The translations under genes were made by a program, and so were the position numbers. This document shows, piece after piece, positions 5,616 through 9,091 of a DNA stretch of 9,091 nt; the first letter of the stretch is position 1, and each line of letters starts with the position of its first letter. This DNA comes from Campylobacterota bacterium (GTDB lineage: Bacteria > Campylobacterota > Campylobacteria > Campylobacterales > SZUA-545), in assembly GCA_025997415.1 (NCBI GenBank), contig BNUO01000077.1:1-9091 (forward strand), read 5' to 3'. A model generated the notes under the pieces. That model ran no database searches. It was not told where the DNA came from and worked only from the letters and a program-made list of their open reading frames with translations.

Positions 5616-6974
5616 TTACTCCTCGATCAAGCTCTCGTTCGTGGCAGTTGGTAACGCTTCGACATCGCGAAGTTTGCGTTCGATCGCGCGGGTGCGCACA
5701 CCTGCGGCTTCGATCGTGTTGCCCACCGTCGCAAGCTGATTTTTGACCCTATCAAGCGTCTCGCCAAACCGCCCAAACTCGGTTTTCACGCCGCCCAAAA
5801 GCGTCCAAACTTCGCTCGATCGTTTCTCAATCGCCAGCGTCCGAAATCCCATCTGCAAACTGCTAAGAAACGCAATGAGATTCGTGGGTCCAACAACCGT
5901 GATCTTGTGTTCGCGCTGCAACGACTCCAGCGTCCCCGCACGGCGCAAAATCTCGGCGTACAGCCCTTCGGTTGGCACAAACATAATCGCAAAATCGGTT
6001 GTTTTGGGCGGATTGATGTACTTCGCGGCGATACTTTTGGCAAGCGTGCGCACAGCCGTATCAAACTGTTTTCGCAGCAGCTCGATCGTCTCGCGGCTCT
6101 CGTTCGCCTCGTATGCGTCGTTGAGCCGCTGGTAGTCTTCGATCGGAAACTTTGAGTCGATCGGCAGCCAGACGGGTTCGCCATCGTCGCCTTTGCCGGG
6201 CAGTTTGAGTGCAAAATCTACCCGCTCGGTCGTGCCCTCTTTGACGATCATCTGCTCGGCGTACTGTTCGGGCGAAAGCGTCTGCGCAAGGATCGCTCCA
6301 AGCTGAATCTCGCCAAATGCGCCGCGCGTTTTCACCTGCGTTAGCACACTTTTTAACCCGCCGACATCGGAAGCAAGCGTCTGCATCTCGCCCAGCCCTT
6401 TATGCACCTGCTCCAAGCGATCGCTGATGAGCTTAAACGACTCGTCAAACCGTTTGCCGATCGACTCTTGCAGCTTTTCATCGACGGTTTTTCGCATCTC
6501 ATCAAGCCGTTTTGCGTTGTCCTCGCGCAGTTTGACAAGCTCTTTTTGCACCTCTGTACGAATCTCAACCAGCCGCTCGAAGGTGAGTTTCCTTAGCTCC
6601 TCTTCCTTGTTCTCAAACGCGCCAAACCGCTCGCGCTGAAACTCGCCAAGCGTTTTAACCGCCGCCTTAAAGCTCTCAAACTGCGCGTTTTGCGACTCGC
6701 CAAGCAGCTTAAACGATCCCGTCATCTGCTGCGCAAATCTGTCTAGCGCCGCGATCGCCGACTCCTGATTTTCTCGTTCCACCCGCCGCGCGTCCTCACG
6801 CGCCTCGCGTAGCTGTGAGCGCACGAACGAGTCCATCGCCTCCAGCCGCACCGTAACCTGCGGGTCAATAGCAACCTTTTGCCGCAGTCCGAAGATGAGT
6901 TGCAAGACGATCGCAAGCGCACCAAGCGCAATGACGATCAAGAGCAGTTGGGTGGTGTCGATCGCAATGGGCAT
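5616..6974 (-). CDS. rmuC: DNA recombination protein RmuC
   Basis: 452 residues, normal length for RmuC. The family limits DNA inversions and rearrangements at short inverted repeats and is predicted to contain a nuclease-like core; its biochemistry is poorly known. Residues 8-30 form one membrane segment (QLLLIVIALGALAIVLQLIF) near the N-terminus. Residues 40 to about 200 are highly charged and probably a long coiled coil. The RmuC domain spans about 205-435, with TRGAFGEIQLGAIL (217-230), the PD-(D/E)XK-like LPIDSKFPIEDYQRL (270-284), FVPTEGLYAEIL (332-343), VVGPTNLIAFL (360-370) and MGFRTLAIEK (375-384). The start ATG has AAGGAA upstream, overlapping the stop of the preceding small gene 9 nt away, so the two are co-transcribed. 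It is intact. An RmuC gene beside a block of inverted repeats is suggestive, but the gene is common and this may be chance. Confidence 0.93.
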   Translation of the reverse strand: MPIAIDTTQLLLIVIALGALAIVLQLIFGLRQKVAIDPQVTVRLEAMDSFVRSQLREAREDARRVERENQESAIAALDRFAQQMTGSFKLLGESQNAQFESFKAAVKTLGEFQRERFGAFENKEEELRKLTFERLVEIRTEVQKELVKLREDNAKRLDEMRKTVDEKLQESIGKRFDESFKLISDRLEQVHKGLGEMQTLASDVGGLKSVLTQVKTRGAFGEIQLGAILAQTLSPEQYAEQMIVKEGTTERVDFALKLPGKGDDGEPVWLPIDSKFPIEDYQRLNDAYEANESRETIELLRKQFDTAVRTLAKSIAAKYINPPKTTDFAIMFVPTEGLYAEILRRAGTLESLQREHKITVVGPTNLIAFLSSLQMGFRTLAIEKRSSEVWTLLGGVKTEFGRFGETLDRVKNQLATVGNTIEAAGVRTRAIERKLRDVEALPTATNESLIEE

Positions 6975-6983
6975 TGTGATTCC

Positions 6984-7328
6984 TTATTGATGTTTGTAAC
7001 CTTTTTCATTGACAACCGTTGCGATCGTCTCGCTCGTCTCTTTGGGCTTTTCCTCCGCCATCTTGCGAAGCCGATCGATGAGTACATCTCGTTTGAGCTT
7101 TTCTTCTAGATCGCCCTGCGACTGTTCGAGCGATTTTTCCACGCGGCGGCGCAGTTCGTGGCTATTGTCGGGCAGCTCCAGATCATCGTCTTCAAAGGTG
7201 ATCCGCTGCGCCTCTTCTGGCGGCTCTTCGGTTTTGATCGCCATCATTTTTCGCGCAAACGGCTTGATCACCACGCGGTAAAAAATGTACAGCGTTATGC
7301 CAGCCGCGCCCCACTCAAGCGCGATCAC
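6984..7328 (-). CDS. Small single-pass membrane protein with a FliF-C-terminus-like tail
   Basis: 114 residues. It starts at GTG 7328, whose last two bases form part of the TGA that ends glcD (4-nt overlap GTGA), so translation is coupled. Residues 6-22 (WGAAGITLYIFYRVVIK) form a membrane segment followed by basic residues (KPFARK), predicting a cytoplasmic C-terminus. Residues 33-55 are acidic (FEDDDLELPDN), 58-90 are charged and probably helical, and the tail RLRKMAEEKPKETSETI (86-102) resembles the end of the flagellar MS-ring protein FliF that binds FliG (pattern R-x-x-A-x-E-x-P-x-E). FliF also has a membrane segment before a charged linker, so this looks like a miniature of the FliF C-terminal third without ring domains. 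That is inference; the protein may just be a lineage-specific membrane protein. It ends 9 nt before rmuC. Confidence 0.8.
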   Translation of the reverse strand: MIALEWGAAGITLYIFYRVVIKPFARKMMAIKTEEPPEEAQRITFEDDDLELPDNSHELRRRVEKSLEQSQGDLEEKLKRDVLIDRLRKMAEEKPKETSETIATVVNEKGYKHQ

Positions 7329-8707
7329 AGCCCCATCTTGCCCGGATTGAGAATGTCGTTTGGATCGATCGCCCGTTTGATCGTGCGAAAGAGTTCCATT
7401 TCGGCTTTTGTAAATGCCATATTCATAAACGGCGCTTTGCTTAGCCCAATGCCGTGTTCGCCGCTCAGCGTGCCCTCAAGCGCGATCGCCGCTTCAAAAA
7501 TCTCGGTGATCGCCTTTTCTGCGTTGTGATAGCGCACCGCCTCCTGTTTGTTGGTCATCACATTGACATGGACATTGCCATCGCCCGTGTGCCCAAAGCA
7601 GGGGATTTTGTGGTCGTACTTTTCGCCGATCGCTTCAATTCGCCGCAGCAGTTCAGGCAGCGCGCTTCGCGGCACGGTGATGTCTTCGTTGAGTTTGTTT
7701 GCGCCGTAGATTTTGAGGCTCTGACTGGCGTTTCGCCGCGCAAACCAGATCGCCGCCGCCTCCGCCGCGTCCCGCGCTTCGTAAAAGAGGCTTGCGCCGT
7801 TTTCACGAAAGATCTTTGCGATAGTCTCCATCTGCCACGAAATATCCGCCTCTGTGTTGCCATCGACTTCGGTGATCAGCAGCGCACCTGCGTCGATCGG
7901 TAGCCCTTTTTTGTACGCCGCTTCCACAGCGCGGATCGTGAGGTTGTCCAGAAACTCCATCGCCACAGGCGTAACGCCCGCCGCAAAGGTGCGGTAGGTT
8001 GCGTTCATCGCCGCTTCAACGCTGGGGAAAACGCCCATTGCGGTTTTGATCAGGCGCGGTTTGGGAATGAGTTTGAGCGTCAGCTCCGTGATCACGCCCA
8101 GCGTGCCTTCGCTGGCGATCAGCAGCCCAGCGATGTTGTAACCCGCCACATCTTTGATCGTCTTTTTGCCCGCGCGGATCACCTCGCCGTTTGGCAGCAC
8201 AGCGCGCAGAGCAAGCACGAAGTTTTTGGTAATGCCGTACTTCGCCGCCCGCATTCCGCCCGCATTTTCGCTCACATTGCCGCCGAGCGTGCAGTACTCT
8301 TGGCTTGCCGGATCGGGCGGGTAGAAAAGCCCTATCTTTTCGACCTCGTTTTGAAAATCTTTGTTGATCACAGCAGGCTCAACCCGCGCAAGCATATTTT
8401 CCAGATCGATCTCCAAGATGTTGTTCATATGCTTTTCAAGCGCGAGTACGATCCCGCCATTGACGCTGAGCGATCCGCCCGTAAATCCGCTGCCGCTGCC
8501 GCGCGGCACAACTGCGATCTTGCGGCTGTTACAGTAGCGCAAAATCGCCTGTACATCGGCTTCGCTGCGCGGAAAGATCACACCTTCGGGTTCGCGCTGC
8601 GCCCGCGTTGCATCGTATGAGTAGGCAAGCGTGTGCGGTTTGTCGGAGTAAAAGTTCTCCTCGCCCACGATCGCGGCGAGTGCGGTAAAATCTGCGGCGT
8701 TTAACAT
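7325..8707 (-). CDS. glcD: FAD-linked 2-hydroxy-acid oxidase, glycolate oxidase subunit GlcD type
   Basis: 460 residues, matching the usual length of the GlcD/D-lactate dehydrogenase branch of the VAO flavoprotein family. It oxidises a 2-hydroxy acid, glycolate or D-lactate, to the keto acid; electrons would pass to GlcF-type iron-sulfur partners, none of which is in this window. The FAD domain (about 38-215) shows PRGSGSGFTGGSL (68-80), YPPDPAS (129-135), GGNVSENAGGMRAAKYG (142-158) and LLIASEGTLGVIT (195-207). The C-terminal cap (about 220-458) shows GHTGDGNVHVNV (372-383), EHGIGLSK (417-424) and the closing NPGKM (454-458). His373, His380 and His418 fit the metal/substrate site of the family. 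The ATG has AAGGA 5 nt upstream and lies 1 nt after the stop of the upstream gene. The reading frame is intact. Substrate choice between glycolate and lactate cannot be told from sequence alone. Confidence 0.93.
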   Translation of the reverse strand: MLNAADFTALAAIVGEENFYSDKPHTLAYSYDATRAQREPEGVIFPRSEADVQAILRYCNSRKIAVVPRGSGSGFTGGSLSVNGGIVLALEKHMNNILEIDLENMLARVEPAVINKDFQNEVEKIGLFYPPDPASQEYCTLGGNVSENAGGMRAAKYGITKNFVLALRAVLPNGEVIRAGKKTIKDVAGYNIAGLLIASEGTLGVITELTLKLIPKPRLIKTAMGVFPSVEAAMNATYRTFAAGVTPVAMEFLDNLTIRAVEAAYKKGLPIDAGALLITEVDGNTEADISWQMETIAKIFRENGASLFYEARDAAEAAAIWFARRNASQSLKIYGANKLNEDITVPRSALPELLRRIEAIGEKYDHKIPCFGHTGDGNVHVNVMTNKQEAVRYHNAEKAITEIFEAAIALEGTLSGEHGIGLSKAPFMNMAFTKAEMELFRTIKRAIDPNDILNPGKMGL

Positions 8708-8708
8708 C

Positions 8709-9091
8709 TCATTCCTTGTTGATTAACTTTTTGTAGTATGCGTCAAATTCGGCGGCGCTAACGGTGCGAACGCTGGAAAACCAGCCGCCGGTGATCGGGT
8801 TTAGGCGGTGGAAAAACGGCATTGCGATCTCGCTTGGCGCGGTTGGATTGTCGGCGGCAAAACCCAGCAGCGCAAAGGTGCGACAGTCGATCGTATAGTC
8901 GCCATCGCCCAGCGCTAAGATCACCGTGCCGACCATCATCTGCTCGCAAAAAACGGCGAAATCGGCGCGGCTTGGCTGCGGATTTTTCGCGTTGGCAAGC
9001 GCGGAGGCGAAGATGTCGGGGTGGATAAAACGGTAGTTTTTGTGCCGTGCACTCACCCGCACGAGGCGATCGATGTTCGGCGCAATGACGA
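8709..9091 (-). CDS. PgbA N-terminal-domain-like protein, 5' end outside window
   Basis: At least 127 residues; the frame is open to the window edge (VIAPNIDRLVRVSARHKNYR...), so the start lies beyond 9091. The visible C-terminal part has blocks such as NPQPSRADFAVFCEQMMVGT and DYTIDCRTFALLGF, and ends PFFHRLNPITGGWFSS...AYYKKLINKE. This recalls, from memory, the N-terminal domain of Helicobacter PgbA (plasminogen-binding protein), which in H. pylori is also next to glcD. If right, the protein stops just after that domain and lacks the long charged C-terminal part of PgbA, so it need not bind plasminogen; its ancestral job is unknown. Two cysteines (in FCEQ and DCRT) could form a disulfide in the periplasm. 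It ends 1 nt before glcD, so both are co-transcribed. The assignment rests on context and partial resemblance. Confidence 0.55.
   Translation of the reverse strand, partial: VIAPNIDRLVRVSARHKNYRFIHPDIFASALANAKNPQPSRADFAVFCEQMMVGTVILALGDGDYTIDCRTFALLGFAADNPTAPSEIAMPFFHRLNPITGGWFSSVRTVSAAEFDAYYKKLINKE

Noticed and set aside
5452..5739. Plus-strand open frame across the G tract
   Set aside because: Starts inside the TPR gene in another frame, runs through repeats and antisense to the end of rmuC. It could in theory be switched by the G tract, but its translation has no domain.
1..9091. CRISPR array, tRNA, rRNA, or defence genes
   Set aside because: No regularly spaced repeats with unique spacers, no tRNA-like fold with CCA-end geometry, no rRNA motifs, and no nuclease, helicase or toxin-antitoxin pair beyond rmuC were found.

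Overview
The window looks like a chromosomal segment of a Campylobacterota (epsilonproteobacterial) bacterium of moderately high GC. The grounds are a roughly 460-residue GlcD directly behind a protein that resembles the N-terminal domain of Helicobacter PgbA (pgbA and glcD are also neighbours in H. pylori), PEB1-like amino-acid binding proteins, and a small-type PurL. This placement is inference from memory of those families, not from a search. The core genes are also very rich in the palindrome CGATCG (about 40 by eye), which is almost absent from the two repeat-rich stretches.

Layout from left to right. Positions 1-649 (minus strand) hold the decayed helix-turn-helix part of a transposase, running off the left edge. 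It is broken into three reading frames and interrupted by a hairpin-rich repeat. Positions 650-753 hold a 38-bp near-perfect palindrome and a short G-rich repeat. Positions 754-4702 (minus) hold purL followed by two tandem paralogous family-3 solute-binding proteins; spacing suggests one transcript. Positions 4703-5230 are a non-coding block of nested hairpins and inverted repeats. Positions 5231-5515 (plus) hold a small exported protein with about one TPR unit, the only plus-strand gene. Positions 5516-5615 hold another copy of the 27-bp repeat and an 11-G tract. Positions 5616-9091 (minus) hold a tight four-gene cluster: a PgbA-N-like protein (5' end outside the window), glcD, a 114-residue membrane protein whose tail resembles the FliG-binding end of FliF, and rmuC. 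Their junctions are 1 nt, a 4-nt overlap (GTGA) and 9 nt, so translational coupling is likely.

Functionally, purL serves purine synthesis, the two binding proteins probably capture acidic or polar amino acids in the periplasm (no permease or ATPase gene is visible), glcD oxidises a 2-hydroxy acid such as glycolate or D-lactate, and rmuC is a DNA-maintenance factor. No defence system, CRISPR array, tRNA or rRNA is visible. The most unusual content is the repeat landscape: a nested palindromic repeat in which conserved flanks surround a variable but self-complementary stem, a second 27-bp repeat family bracketing the TPR gene, and a poly-G tract. The mosaic similarity between the two binding-protein genes also deserves attention. 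I do not see a clear new multi-gene system.
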